64,000 nt of DNA from Aurantiacibacter luteus (lineage in GTDB: Bacteria; Pseudomonadota; Alphaproteobacteria; Sphingomonadales; Sphingomonadaceae), in assembly GCF_001010945.1 (NCBI RefSeq), contig NZ_LBHB01000001.1, forward strand, positions 310,001-374,000, given 5' to 3'. The first letter of the stretch is position 1, and every line of letters starts with the position of its first letter. The notes under the pieces were generated by a model, which was not told the DNA's origin, searched no databases, and saw only the letters and a program-made list of their open reading frames with translations. Position numbers and translations under genes: made by a program. Shown here in pieces: positions 8,598 through 16,626 of this stretch.

Positions 8598-8923
8598 AGG
8601 TCCATTTCACCACGCGCAAGGGCGAACGGGTGACCGCCGAGGCCGCGCCGGGCGAGGTGCTGCTGGCGGTCGGGCAGGCCGCCGGGATGCCGCTGGAGGG
8701 CACCTGCGAGGGGCAGATGGCCTGCTCCACCTGCCACGTCATCGTGGGCAGCGAGTGGTTCGGCAAGCTGCCCGCCGCCAGCGAGGAGGAAGAGGACATG
8801 CTCGACCTCGCCGCCGACGTTCATGCCACCAGCCGCCTCTCGTGCCAGATCGTGCTGGACAATGGGCTGGACGGCATCTCGGTGCGCATCCCTGCCGACA
8901 GCAACGACGCGCAGGGGTTCTAG
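8594..8923 (+). CDS. [2Fe-2S] ferredoxin, adrenodoxin type
   Basis: This 109-residue ferredoxin has the Cys-X5-Cys-X2-Cys...Cys pattern at residues 38, 44, 47 and 84 (CEGQMACSTCH, then LSCQ), typical of Fdx/adrenodoxin proteins that feed electrons to Fe-S assembly or to P450 enzymes. The start is GTG at 8594, overlapping the desulfurase stop (GTGA). The coupling to a cysteine desulfurase supports the Fe-S assembly role. The acidic stretch SEEEEDM is typical of the partner-binding face. The 3' end overlaps the convergent DUF4349 gene by four bases. Confidence 0.92.
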   Translation: MKVHFTTRKGERVTAEAAPGEVLLAVGQAAGMPLEGTCEGQMACSTCHVIVGSEWFGKLPAASEEEEDMLDLAADVHATSRLSCQIVLDNGLDGISVRIPADSNDAQGF

Positions 8924-9783
8924 GCCTCGGCGGGAGCGCCCTGCAGCCGGCGCTTCGCCCAGCGCAGGCCGAGCGCCGCGCCCAGCAGCGGCAGGCCCAC
9001 CGCGGCGAGCAGGATGGCGATGGCGAGCAGCGTGCCCAGGATCGTGCCGACCGAGCCCATGGCCCCGCGCACGGGCGCAAGGAAGTCGCCGCCGACCGGC
9101 GCGGTGCTTTCGTAGCTGACGGTCATCCGGCTCATGGCGACCCGCCCCTGCGTCTGCGACAGGGTGGAGCGCGCGGCGTCGATCTCCTGCTGGACCGCGG
9201 CCAGTTCGCGCTCGGCCTGGACCAGTTCCTCGACGCTGCCGCTCCGGGTGCGGCGCACTTCGCGCAGTCGGTCGCGCAATTCGATGCGGCTGGCGAGGTA
9301 GGCTTCACTGTCGGTCAGCTGGCGGGAGACCTCGTCGGTGGAGATATCGGCGGAGAGCTGCTCGGCGCCCATGCCCTCGGCCTCTTCCTCCAGCAGCGCC
9401 CCGAAGGCGCGGGCGTGGCGTGTGGCGACGAGCATCTGCAGTTCGCCGGTGACGTCGTTGTCGTCGATGGAGCCGTGGGTGCTCAGGCCCGAGATGACGC
9501 AGCTTTGCGGTCCCTGCTGTTCGCACAGGGTGGCATGCTGGCGCTGCAAGCGGCGCAGGTCCTCGCCGGGAAGGGCAAAGGTGAAGCCGTACTCGTAGGC
9601 GAGCTGCGGAAGCGATGTGGAGAAGTCCGAAGACCCGTCCTCGACAGACTCGGCCGCCATATCGGTCGTGGCCGCCTCGATCTGCTCGGCACTTTCGCGG
9701 CGCGGGCCGCCCGCCTGGTCGCAGGCCGTCAGCACCAGCGGGCCGAGCGAAGCGGCGAGCATCAATTTCACTTTCCTACACAT
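8920..9783 (-). CDS. DUF4349 lipoprotein
   Basis: This roughly 287-residue lipoprotein has a signal peptide ending in LVLTAC (lipobox), a Thr/Ser/Glu-rich linker, and a DUF4349 domain with a predicted coiled coil around RIELRDRLREVRRTR and VQAERELAAVQQEI. A C-terminal membrane helix (about 250-275) is followed by basic residues (RWAKRRLQG). DUF4349 proteins are envelope proteins of unknown function. ATG at 9783 is preferred to GTG at 9804 because AGAGGA lies 7 bases upstream of it. The paired lipid anchor and C-terminal helix imply both ends are membrane-attached (inference). Confidence 0.82.
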   Translation of the reverse strand: MCRKVKLMLAASLGPLVLTACDQAGGPRRESAEQIEAATTDMAAESVEDGSSDFSTSLPQLAYEYGFTFALPGEDLRRLQRQHATLCEQQGPQSCVISGLSTHGSIDDNDVTGELQMLVATRHARAFGALLEEEAEGMGAEQLSADISTDEVSRQLTDSEAYLASRIELRDRLREVRRTRSGSVEELVQAERELAAVQQEIDAARSTLSQTQGRVAMSRMTVSYESTAPVGGDFLAPVRGAMGSVGTILGTLLAIAILLAAVGLPLLGAALGLRWAKRRLQGAPAEA

Positions 9784-9915
9784 GGCATGATCCTCTCGTG
9801 ACACATTTCCCGTCGCGACCGCGGTTGTTCCGCCTTATTGTCGCCACAATCTCACGAGGGCCGTGCGAAGGCAAGCCACATTTTCGCCACATTTGGACAC
9901 GGGCTGCGCCAGATA

Positions 9916-9949
9916 CAAAAAGCCCCGTCGCTCGGGTGAGCGACGGGGC
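9916..9949 (-). terminator. Rho-independent terminator of the PfpI gene
   Basis: A 12-base stem (GCCCCGTCGCTC at 9922-9933, GAGCGACGGGGC at 9938-9949) with a 4-base loop is followed on the minus strand by TTTTTG. It lies about 40 bases past the stop of the PfpI-family gene. Confidence 0.88.
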
Positions 9950-9987
9950 CTTTGGTCAGCCCGATATCGGGCGGCTAAAACGCTGGA

Positions 9988-10530
9988 TCAGGCGGCTTCC
10001 ATTTCCTCGGTTTCGAGAAGCTCGATGAAGGCTTCGCAGAAGGCCGGGATGTCGTCCGGGTTACGGCTGGTGACGAGGTTGCCATCGACCACGGCCTTTT
10101 CGTCGACGACGTCGGCCCCGGCATTCTCGAGGTCGGTGCGAACCGAGGGCCAGCTCGTTACACGGCGACCGTCGACGATGTCCGCCTCGACCAGCAGCCA
10201 CGGCCCGTGGCAGATTGCCGCGATAGGCTTGCCTGCTTCGTCGAAGGCGCGGACGAGTTCGACGGCCTTTTCCTCCATACGCAGGATATCGGGGTTCATC
10301 TGACCGCCGGGCAGCAGCAGTGCGTCGAAATCGCCTTCATCAGCCTCGGCCAAGGCCATGTCGACCTTCACGCTGTCGCCCCAGTCCTTCTGGTCCCAGC
10401 CCTTGATCTCGCCTTCTTCCGGGCTGACCACGACGCATTCGTAGCCTTCCTTTTCCAGCGTGGCCTTGGGTTGCTCGAGCTCCGACTGCTCGAAACCGTT
10501 GGTGGCGAGGATCATGATACGTTTGGCCAT
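9988..10530 (-). CDS. DJ-1/PfpI family protein (type 1 glutamine amidotransferase fold)
   Basis: This is a 180-residue protein of the PfpI/YhbO group, which is linked to stress protection, with deglycase, glyoxalase and protease activities variously reported. The nucleophile Cys107 and adjacent His108 sit in AAICHGPW, and the LLLPGGQMNPD block supplies the acidic partner region. Start ATG at 10530 has AGGAAAG upstream; the open frame continues upstream but without similarity. It diverges from parC with a 104-base intergenic region. Confidence 0.9.
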   Translation of the reverse strand: MAKRIMILATNGFEQSELEQPKATLEKEGYECVVVSPEEGEIKGWDQKDWGDSVKVDMALAEADEGDFDALLLPGGQMNPDILRMEEKAVELVRAFDEAGKPIAAICHGPWLLVEADIVDGRRVTSWPSVRTDLENAGADVVDEKAVVDGNLVTSRNPDDIPAFCEAFIELLETEEMEAA

Positions 10531-10634
10531 GGTTGGGGTCTTTCCTGTTTGATTGTGCTTGCCCGTCCAACGGATGGGGAAAGTGACGGTTTCCGCGCTG
10601 TCCGCCGAAAGGAGGCGGTGATAGGGCGAACCGC

Positions 10635-12932
10635 ATGGCATCCCCTCCCGACGAAACGACTGCCGAGGAAGGCATCGAGCGCGAACCGTTTGAAAGCGCC
10701 CTTGCAGAGCGTTACCTGGTCTATGCGCTGTCCACGATCACCGCCCGCTCGCTGCCCGACCTGCGCGACGGGCTGAAGCCGGTCCACCGCCGCATCCTCT
10801 GGGGCATGCGCGGCCTGCGCCTTTCACCCGACAGCGCCTTCAAGAAGTCGAGCCGCGTGGTCGGCGACGTGATGGGTAAGTTCCACCCGCACGGCAACGT
10901 GGCGCTCTACGATGCCATGGTCCGTCTCGCCCAGCCGTTCAGCCTGCGCTACCCGCTGGTCGAGGGGCAGGGCAACTTCGGCAACATCGACGGCGACGGC
11001 GCGGCGGCAGAACGGTATACCGAGTGCCGCCTGACGCGCACCGCCATGCAGCTGATGGCCGGGCTGGACGAGGGCACGGTCGACTTCGTGCCGACCTACA
11101 ACAACGAGGAGGAGGAACCCGTCCTCTTCCCCGGCCTGTTCCCCAACCTGCTCGCCAACGGGTCGAGCGGGATCGCGGTGGGCATGGCGACAAGCATCCC
11201 CAGCCACAACGTCGCCGAAGTGCTCGACGCGGCCGAGCTGGTGCTGTTCAACAAGGACGTCACCCACGCCGAGCTGATGGCGGTGTTCCAGGGTCCCGAC
11301 TTTGCCACCGGCGGACTGGTGGTGGACAGCGCCGAGGCCATTTCCCACGCCTACGAGACCGGGCGCGGCAGCTTCCGCGTGCGCGGCAAGTTCCATGCGC
11401 CCGAGGCCGATAACGAGGCGGATCGCGCGGCCGGCATCGAGAGGGCCAAGGGCGGCGGCTGGCAGCTTGTCATCAGCGAGATCCCCTACCAGGTGCCCAA
11501 GGGCAAGCTGATCGAGCAGATCGCCGCGCTCATCGGCGACCGCAAGCTGCCGATCCTGGAGGACGTGCGCGACGAGAGCGACGAGAACATCCGCATCGTC
11601 CTCGTGCCGCGCAGCCGCAACGTCGATCCGGAGCTGCTGAAGGAGAGCGTCTACAAGCTCACCGATCTCGAGACGCGCTTCAGCCTCAACCTCAACGTGC
11701 TCGACCACACGCGCACGCCGATGGTCATGGGGCTCAAGGAGCTGCTGACCCACTGGGTGGCGCACCAGATCGAGATCCTGCAGCGTCGCAGCCAGCATCG
11801 CCTTGCAAAGATCGCCGACCGGCTGGAGCTGGTCGAGGGCTACATCATCGCCTTCCTCAACCTCGACCGGGTGATCGCAATCATCCGCACCGAGGACGAG
11901 CCCAAGCCGGTGATGATGGCCGAGTTCGGCCTGACCGACCGGCAGGCCGAAGCAATCCTCAACATGCGCCTGCGCAGTTTGCGCAAGCTGGAAGAAATGC
12001 AGCTGCGGCAGGAAAAGGACGACCTGCTGAAGGAGCAGGCCGACCTCGAGGCCCTGCTCGCCAGTCCCGCCCGCCAGCGCACGCGATTGAAGAAGGACAT
12101 GGCGGCGCTGCGCAAGGAATACGCCGAGGACACCGCCCTTGGCGCCCGCCGCACGACCATCGCCGAGGCCGCGCCAACGGTCGAGTTCAATCCCGACGCG
12201 ATGATCGAGAAGGAACCCGTCACCGTTATCCTCAGCCAGAAGGGCTGGGTGCGCGCTGCCAAGGGCCATGTCGAACTGGGCAAGGACGGTGCAGGCGATT
12301 TCAAGTACAAGGAAGGCGACGGCCCGGCTTTTGCCGTCCACTGCCAGACCACCGACAAGCTGCTGATCGCCGGGGACGACGGCCGCTTCTTCACGCTGGG
12401 CGCGGACAAGCTGCCCGGCGCACGCGGCTTCGGCGAACCGGTGCGTAATACGCTCGACATCGATGCGGGCGCGCGAATCGTGGCGCTGATCGTGCACGAG
12501 AAGGGCAAGCAGTTGCTGCTCGCCAGCACCGTGGGCAAGGGCTTCGTCGCCGTGACCGACGAATTGCTCGCCGAGACGCGCAAGGGCCGGCAGGTGGTGA
12601 ACCTCAAAGGCGATGCGAAGCTGCTGGTCGCCCGCACCGTCGCGCCCGCGCACGATCACGTCGCGGTGGTCGGCGACAACCGCAAGCTCGTGGTCTTCGC
12701 GCTGGAGGAGATGCCGGTGATGAGCCGCGGGCAGGGCGTCACCCTGCAACGCTACCGCGACGGCGGCCTCGCGGATGCGACCACCTTCACGCTTGCGGAC
12801 GGCCTCAGCTGGACCATGGGCGGTGAGACCGGGCGCACGCGGACCGAGAACGAGATCGGGATGTGGAAAGTGGCGCGCGGCGCGGCCGGCCGCCTGCCGC
12901 CTCAGGGCTTTCCGAAGGACAACAGGTTCTGA
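10635..12932 (+). CDS. parC: DNA topoisomerase IV subunit A
   Basis: This 765-residue type IIA topoisomerase subunit cuts and rejoins DNA and, with ParE, separates daughter chromosomes. The N-terminal winged-helix domain has LPDLRDGLKPVHRRILW, the quinolone region reads HPHGNVALYD (residues 84-93), and the catalytic tyrosine is in AERYTE. A coiled-coil region (about 430-500) and a C-terminal set of beta-pinwheel repeats follow. The absence of the GyrA-box and the length point to ParC rather than GyrA. A purine-rich AGGAGG lies 19 bases upstream of the ATG, farther than usual. Confidence 0.93.
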   Translation: MASPPDETTAEEGIEREPFESALAERYLVYALSTITARSLPDLRDGLKPVHRRILWGMRGLRLSPDSAFKKSSRVVGDVMGKFHPHGNVALYDAMVRLAQPFSLRYPLVEGQGNFGNIDGDGAAAERYTECRLTRTAMQLMAGLDEGTVDFVPTYNNEEEEPVLFPGLFPNLLANGSSGIAVGMATSIPSHNVAEVLDAAELVLFNKDVTHAELMAVFQGPDFATGGLVVDSAEAISHAYETGRGSFRVRGKFHAPEADNEADRAAGIERAKGGGWQLVISEIPYQVPKGKLIEQIAALIGDRKLPILEDVRDESDENIRIVLVPRSRNVDPELLKESVYKLTDLETRFSLNLNVLDHTRTPMVMGLKELLTHWVAHQIEILQRRSQHRLAKIADRLELVEGYIIAFLNLDRVIAIIRTEDEPKPVMMAEFGLTDRQAEAILNMRLRSLRKLEEMQLRQEKDDLLKEQADLEALLASPARQRTRLKKDMAALRKEYAEDTALGARRTTIAEAAPTVEFNPDAMIEKEPVTVILSQKGWVRAAKGHVELGKDGAGDFKYKEGDGPAFAVHCQTTDKLLIAGDDGRFFTLGADKLPGARGFGEPVRNTLDIDAGARIVALIVHEKGKQLLLASTVGKGFVAVTDELLAETRKGRQVVNLKGDAKLLVARTVAPAHDHVAVVGDNRKLVVFALEEMPVMSRGQGVTLQRYRDGGLADATTFTLADGLSWTMGGETGRTRTENEIGMWKVARGAAGRLPPQGFPKDNRF

Positions 12933-12941
12933 GCTTTCAAA

Positions 12942-12973
12942 AAAGAAGGGCCGGCGGATCGCTCCGCCGGCCC
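12942..12973 (-). terminator. Rho-independent terminator with GCGA tetraloop
   Basis: On the minus strand a perfect 11-base stem (arms at 12948-12958 and 12963-12973) closes on a GCGA tetraloop and is followed by TTCTTTTTT. It serves the secreted-protein gene whose stop is at 12997, and it sits just past the convergent parC stop. Confidence 0.9.
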
Positions 12974-12996
12974 CTCGGGTCGTGTATGGCCTGGCC

Positions 12997-13494
12997 TCAG
13001 CCCGCGCCGTTCATCGCGGCCATGATCGCGGCCATGTCGGCGCGCACCATCAGCGTGCCCTCGGCATCGACGCCGAAGGCCTCGCGCGGCAGGGCGAGCG
13101 GGGTGTCCATGTGCGTGACCACGACGGTCTCGCCGTTGATCTCGGTCACCGGGCCGAGCGCCTGCGCATCGGCGGTGACGACGCTTGCGCCAACGGTCAG
13201 CGCGGCGGCAAGCGCGGCTTCCTGCTCGGCCAACATCGCACCGTAGGCGGTGTCGAGCTCGGCCTGCGTGGTGTTCAGCGTCCACGCGCCGTCACGCTCG
13301 GCAAAGGCCTCCACGCCCAGCGGAACCTGATGCGTGCCGGTATCCACCACCACGCCGGTGCCGTCGTTGGCAAGCACGGTGCCGATGGCCACGCCGTCGT
13401 TGCCGACGATCGTGGTGCCGACTTCCTGCGCGGCGGCGGGCGCGGCGACGAGGGCGGCAAGCGTAGCGGCGGCGGTGAGAGCGAATCTGGTCAT
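12997..13494 (-). CDS. Secreted protein with two PRC-barrel-like repeats, unknown function
   Basis: This 165-residue protein has a clear signal peptide ending at AAPAAAQE. The mature part appears to contain two weakly similar beta-rich units, one around VGTVLANDGTGVVVDTG...VPLGVEAFA and one around LGPVTEINGETVVV...LALPREAFG, the pattern of PRC-barrel-like small domains. A helical Ala/Glu-rich linker joins them. No catalytic motif is seen. ATG at 13494 starts the signal peptide; the upstream open frame is not protein-like. The periplasmic location is inferred from the signal. Confidence 0.65.
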   Translation of the reverse strand: MTRFALTAAATLAALVAAPAAAQEVGTTIVGNDGVAIGTVLANDGTGVVVDTGTHQVPLGVEAFAERDGAWTLNTTQAELDTAYGAMLAEQEAALAAALTVGASVVTADAQALGPVTEINGETVVVTHMDTPLALPREAFGVDAEGTLMVRADMAAIMAAMNGAG

Positions 13495-13706
13495 GCGATA
13501 ATTTCCTGTCTTGTCGCCCCCGGGCATGGTGCAGGGGCGAGAGTATATGGGTTCCGACGATGGCCGGAAAACTGGCGGACGGGCGGCAAGCCGATTGCGG
13601 CAGACACTAGGGGCCTTGTCGGGCCCCATCCCGTCGAAAACCCTTGTAGCAGGGCCGCCTGAACCCCTCCTGCACCGGATTTGCAGGCAAATTCAAGGGC
13701 TGCGGG

Positions 13707-14897
13707 TCAGGTGCGCTCGGCGGCAAGCAATTCGTCGAGCATTGCGTGGACGCGCTCGGCATCGGGGAAGCCTTCGTCGATCCAGCGATCCTGCACGGTG
13801 TTCAGCACCCGGGCGACCTCGGGTCCGGCCTTCACGCCGCGCTCCACCACCTGCCCGCCCTTCAGCGGGAACTGCGGGATTTCCCAGCCCTCGATGGGCG
13901 CGGTGCTCTCGCCCGCCAGCAGCAGTCGATCGAAGGCTTCCTCGCGGCCTAGCCGGAAGGCGAGGGCGCGCGGATCGCCAGGTGCGCCGTCGCGCTTGGC
14001 GGCGGTGACGAGGCGCTTTCGCATGGCAGTGGAGAGGCGCAGCCGGGCGGCGAGCGTCTCGGCCACGCGCGGATCGGCGGGAAGCAGCGCGGCGAGGCGG
14101 CGGATGGGCGAGGGCGGCAGGCCCGCCTCGGCTTCGGCTTGGACCAGCGCCTCGAATGCGTCGAGTTCAGCCTCGCCGGCTTCGGGCAGGACGACGCCGA
14201 GGACGCCCCTCTCCGCCATGCGCCGCACGGTGGCGACGGGATCGGTGACGGTCAGCAGGTTCTGCAATTCCCAGCCCACCCGCTCGCGGCTGAGGCCCTT
14301 GAGCGTGGGTGCGAGTTCGGCGCAGGCTTCCTCCGCGTCTGCGTCCAGCTCGCTGCCGAAGCGCGCCTGGAAACGGTAATAGCGCAGAATGCGCAGGTGA
14401 TCCTCTCGGATGCGCTCGCGCGCGTCGCCGATGAAGCGCACGCGGCTGGCGGCGAGATCCTCGAGCCCGCCGAACCAGTCGAACACCTCAAGCGTCATGG
14501 GGTGGGCGTAGAGCGCGTTGATGGTGAAATCGCGCCGCGCCGCGTCCTCGCGCCAATCGGCGGTAAAGGCGACCTCGGCATGGCGGCCGTCGGTGGCCGT
14601 GTCGTAGCGCAGCGTGGTGATCTCGACATGGCCGCCTTCGAGCACGGCGGTGACGGTGCCGTGGGCGATGCCGGTGGGCACCGAGCGGATGCCCGCCTCG
14701 TCCAGCCGGCGGATGACCTCGGCGGGCTGGTGCGTCGTCGCGGCGTCGATATCGTGCGCGCCGCTGCCGAGCAGCGTATCGCGCACCGCGCCGCCGACCC
14801 AGCGCATATTATCCGCGCCCAGCACCTCGACGAGGCGCATGAGGTCATCGCGGCTGCACCATTCTGCCGCGGGGAGTTTGCGCGCAATCTCAGCCAT
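13707..14897 (-). CDS. cca: CCA tRNA nucleotidyltransferase / poly(A) polymerase-family protein
   Basis: This 396-residue class II nucleotidyltransferase should add or repair the CCA end of tRNAs. The head domain has WVGGAVRD and the metal-binding HDIDAATT, followed by RRDFTINALY and the FIGDARERIREDHLRILRYYRF block. An alpha-helical body follows. The start ATG at 14897 overlaps the end of the upstream Nudix gene by eight bases. It is the last gene of a GNAT-DUF1285-Nudix-cca run. A weak GGGGCC/GGCCCC hairpin lies at 13610-13627. Confidence 0.93.
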   Translation of the reverse strand: MAEIARKLPAAEWCSRDDLMRLVEVLGADNMRWVGGAVRDTLLGSGAHDIDAATTHQPAEVIRRLDEAGIRSVPTGIAHGTVTAVLEGGHVEITTLRYDTATDGRHAEVAFTADWREDAARRDFTINALYAHPMTLEVFDWFGGLEDLAASRVRFIGDARERIREDHLRILRYYRFQARFGSELDADAEEACAELAPTLKGLSRERVGWELQNLLTVTDPVATVRRMAERGVLGVVLPEAGEAELDAFEALVQAEAEAGLPPSPIRRLAALLPADPRVAETLAARLRLSTAMRKRLVTAAKRDGAPGDPRALAFRLGREEAFDRLLLAGESTAPIEGWEIPQFPLKGGQVVERGVKAGPEVARVLNTVQDRWIDEGFPDAERVHAMLDELLAAERT

Positions 14898-15492
14898 CGA
14901 CCAGTTCCTTCCAAGCCAGCCGGTGCGACAGGTTGACGATGATCCCTGCGGTGATGCCCCAGATGCGATGGCCCTGCCAGTCGATCTCGGTGTAGGCGCG
15001 CTCGTGCCCTTTGAAGAGGCCGGTCTTGCCGACATGGTTGGCGGGATCGAGCACGAAGCGCAGCGGCGCCTCGAACCAGCCGGCGACCTCGCGCGGGTCC
15101 GGTCGGATGGGCAGGTCCGGGGGCACGAGCCCGAGCACCGGGGTCAGCATGAAGCCCGATCCGGTGACGAAGGGCTGCGCCGCGCCTACGACGCGCACCT
15201 GCGAAGGCTGGATGGCCAGTTCCTCCTCCGCCTCGCGCAGGGCGGCGGCCACGGCATCCTCGCCGGGCTCCAGTTTGCCGCCGGGAAAGGCGACCTGGCC
15301 GGGATGGGCCGCCATGGTCTCGGGGCGGTGGGTGAGCAGCAGGCCCGGCTCCGGGCGGTCGGTGACGGCGATGAGGACGGCCGCATCGCGCAGCGTCTCG
15401 CCCGCGATGTCGCTGTCGTCGCGCAGGCCCTCGATGCCGATGTGGTGGGTCGCCTCGAACAGGCGGGCGAGGCGGTCGAACAGCGCGCTCAT
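14890..15492 (-). CDS. nudL: Nudix hydrolase, CoA pyrophosphatase type
   Basis: This is a 200-residue Nudix protein. The Nudix box runs from about residue 72 to 94 (GKLEPGEDAVAAALREAEEEL), with Ala in place of the usual final Gly. The preceding LLLTHRPETMAAHPGQVAFP matches the extra signature of the CoA-pyrophosphatase subgroup (NudL/YeaB), enzymes that cleave CoA to phosphopantetheine and 3',5'-ADP. The ATG at 15492 overlaps the stop of the DUF1285 gene by four bases. Translational coupling on both sides suggests a single operon with cca. Confidence 0.9.
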   Translation of the reverse strand: MSALFDRLARLFEATHHIGIEGLRDDSDIAGETLRDAAVLIAVTDRPEPGLLLTHRPETMAAHPGQVAFPGGKLEPGEDAVAAALREAEEELAIQPSQVRVVGAAQPFVTGSGFMLTPVLGLVPPDLPIRPDPREVAGWFEAPLRFVLDPANHVGKTGLFKGHERAYTEIDWQGHRIWGITAGIIVNLSHRLAWKELVDG

Positions 15493-16037
15493 GCGGGGGC
15501 GAGCGAAAAGGTCGCGCCCTGGCTGGTCACTTCCAGCCCGTCGCCCTCGGCCAGCGCGTGCTCGGCCAGTTGCAGCCAGGTCGAGCGGTCGAGCCGCGCC
15601 TCGCTGCCGTGGCGCACGGCGAGGTAGATGGCGGGCGCGTCCGGGTCGCCCGCGGCGCGCAAGGGATGGTCCGGACCGGCGACCACGAACTCGTCGGTGT
15701 TCAGGCGAAAGGTCAGCGCGCCGCCTTCCGCCTTCATGTCCACCGCCATGAAGGCCGCGTCCTCGACTTCGATCGACTGGCGATAATGCGGGGTGACGAG
15801 CCAATGGGAGCCGTCCGCGTCGCGGCGCAGCAGGCTCGCGAAGGCGCGCACCATGCCCGGGCGGGTGATCGGGCTGCCGTCATGATACCAGGTGCCGCCC
15901 TCGGCGATCCGCATCCGGCTGTCGCTGGTCGCCTCGGGGTTCCACTGGTCCACCGGCGGCAACTTGCGCGCGGCGACGAGCTCGGCGATCTCGGCGAGGC
16001 TCAGGCCGGCAAGGTCGGGGGGAACGTCATAGGCCAT
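15489..16037 (-). CDS. DUF1285 domain protein
   Basis: This 182-residue cytoplasmic protein belongs to the DUF1285 family, recognised from LPPVDQWNPE, MRIAEGGTWYHDGSPI, and RLNTDEFVVAGPDHPLR. The family has no established biochemical function. It lies in an overlapping set with a Nudix hydrolase and cca, an arrangement common in alphaproteobacteria (from general knowledge), which hints at a role in nucleotide or RNA metabolism but does not prove it. Confidence 0.88.
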   Translation of the reverse strand: MAYDVPPDLAGLSLAEIAELVAARKLPPVDQWNPEATSDSRMRIAEGGTWYHDGSPITRPGMVRAFASLLRRDADGSHWLVTPHYRQSIEVEDAAFMAVDMKAEGGALTFRLNTDEFVVAGPDHPLRAAGDPDAPAIYLAVRHGSEARLDRSTWLQLAEHALAEGDGLEVTSQGATFSLAPA

Positions 16038-16063
16038 CGGTCAAGACCCGATGGCACGGCGCG

Positions 16064-16582
16064 TCAGCCAATCCAAGGGCCGAGCATGCCCTCGTCCGGC
16101 AGAACGCCCGGATTGTCGCAGCGAACCATCAGCCGGTGCCGCTCGAACGGACCGGGAAGCTGCCAGCCCTGCGTGGGTGCGGCGGTGAAGCCGAAGCGGG
16201 CGTAATACTCCGGATCGCCGACTAGGACCTGCGGCAGCGCGGCGCTTTTATCGATCGCCGATTGCATCGCCGCCATCAGCGCATGGCCGAAGCCTTCGCC
16301 CTGCCGTTCGGGCACGACGGCGACGGGTCCGACCATCAGCATGGGGTGGCGGCGGCCCTCGGCGTCGGTCAGCGCCACCGGCCAGACCTGGATGGTGCCC
16401 GCTAGCATGTCGCCCTCATCGAGCACCGCGAAACTCAGCGCGGGCAGCCAGTCCACGCTCTCGCGAACCTTGTATGACGTGCGCGCGCGCCGGTCCGGCC
16501 CGAAGGCGCGGTCGAGCAGCGCCTCGATCATCGCGGGTTCGACCGCCTCGAGCGGGATCAGGGTGGCGGCGGCTACATCCAT
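16064..16582 (-). CDS. GNAT-family N-acetyltransferase
   Basis: This 172-residue acetyltransferase has the acetyl-CoA binding block VGPVAVVPERQGEGFGHALM, with the Q/RxxGxG/A-type loop (residues about 88-100), and a GDPEYYARFGF motif typical of the YhbS/AAC-like GNAT subgroup. The acceptor is unknown. It begins the run toward cca with a 26-base gap to the DUF1285 gene, and lies 44 bases downstream of the sugar dehydrogenase gene on the same strand. Confidence 0.85.
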   Translation of the reverse strand: MDVAAATLIPLEAVEPAMIEALLDRAFGPDRRARTSYKVRESVDWLPALSFAVLDEGDMLAGTIQVWPVALTDAEGRRHPMLMVGPVAVVPERQGEGFGHALMAAMQSAIDKSAALPQVLVGDPEYYARFGFTAAPTQGWQLPGPFERHRLMVRCDNPGVLPDEGMLGPWIG

Positions 16583-16626
16583 GGGCGCGCGCCGATAGGG
16601 CCGGGCGCCTCCCCGCGCAACGGGAA

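Noticed and set aside
10824-12749. Open frame of 641 codons on the minus strand
   Set aside because: It is antisense to parC, whose motifs are complete, and reads like other shadow frames.
13495-13706. RNA gene in the gap between cca and the secreted-protein gene
   Set aside because: No cloverleaf or other recognisable fold was found; only a weak GGGGCC hairpin is present.
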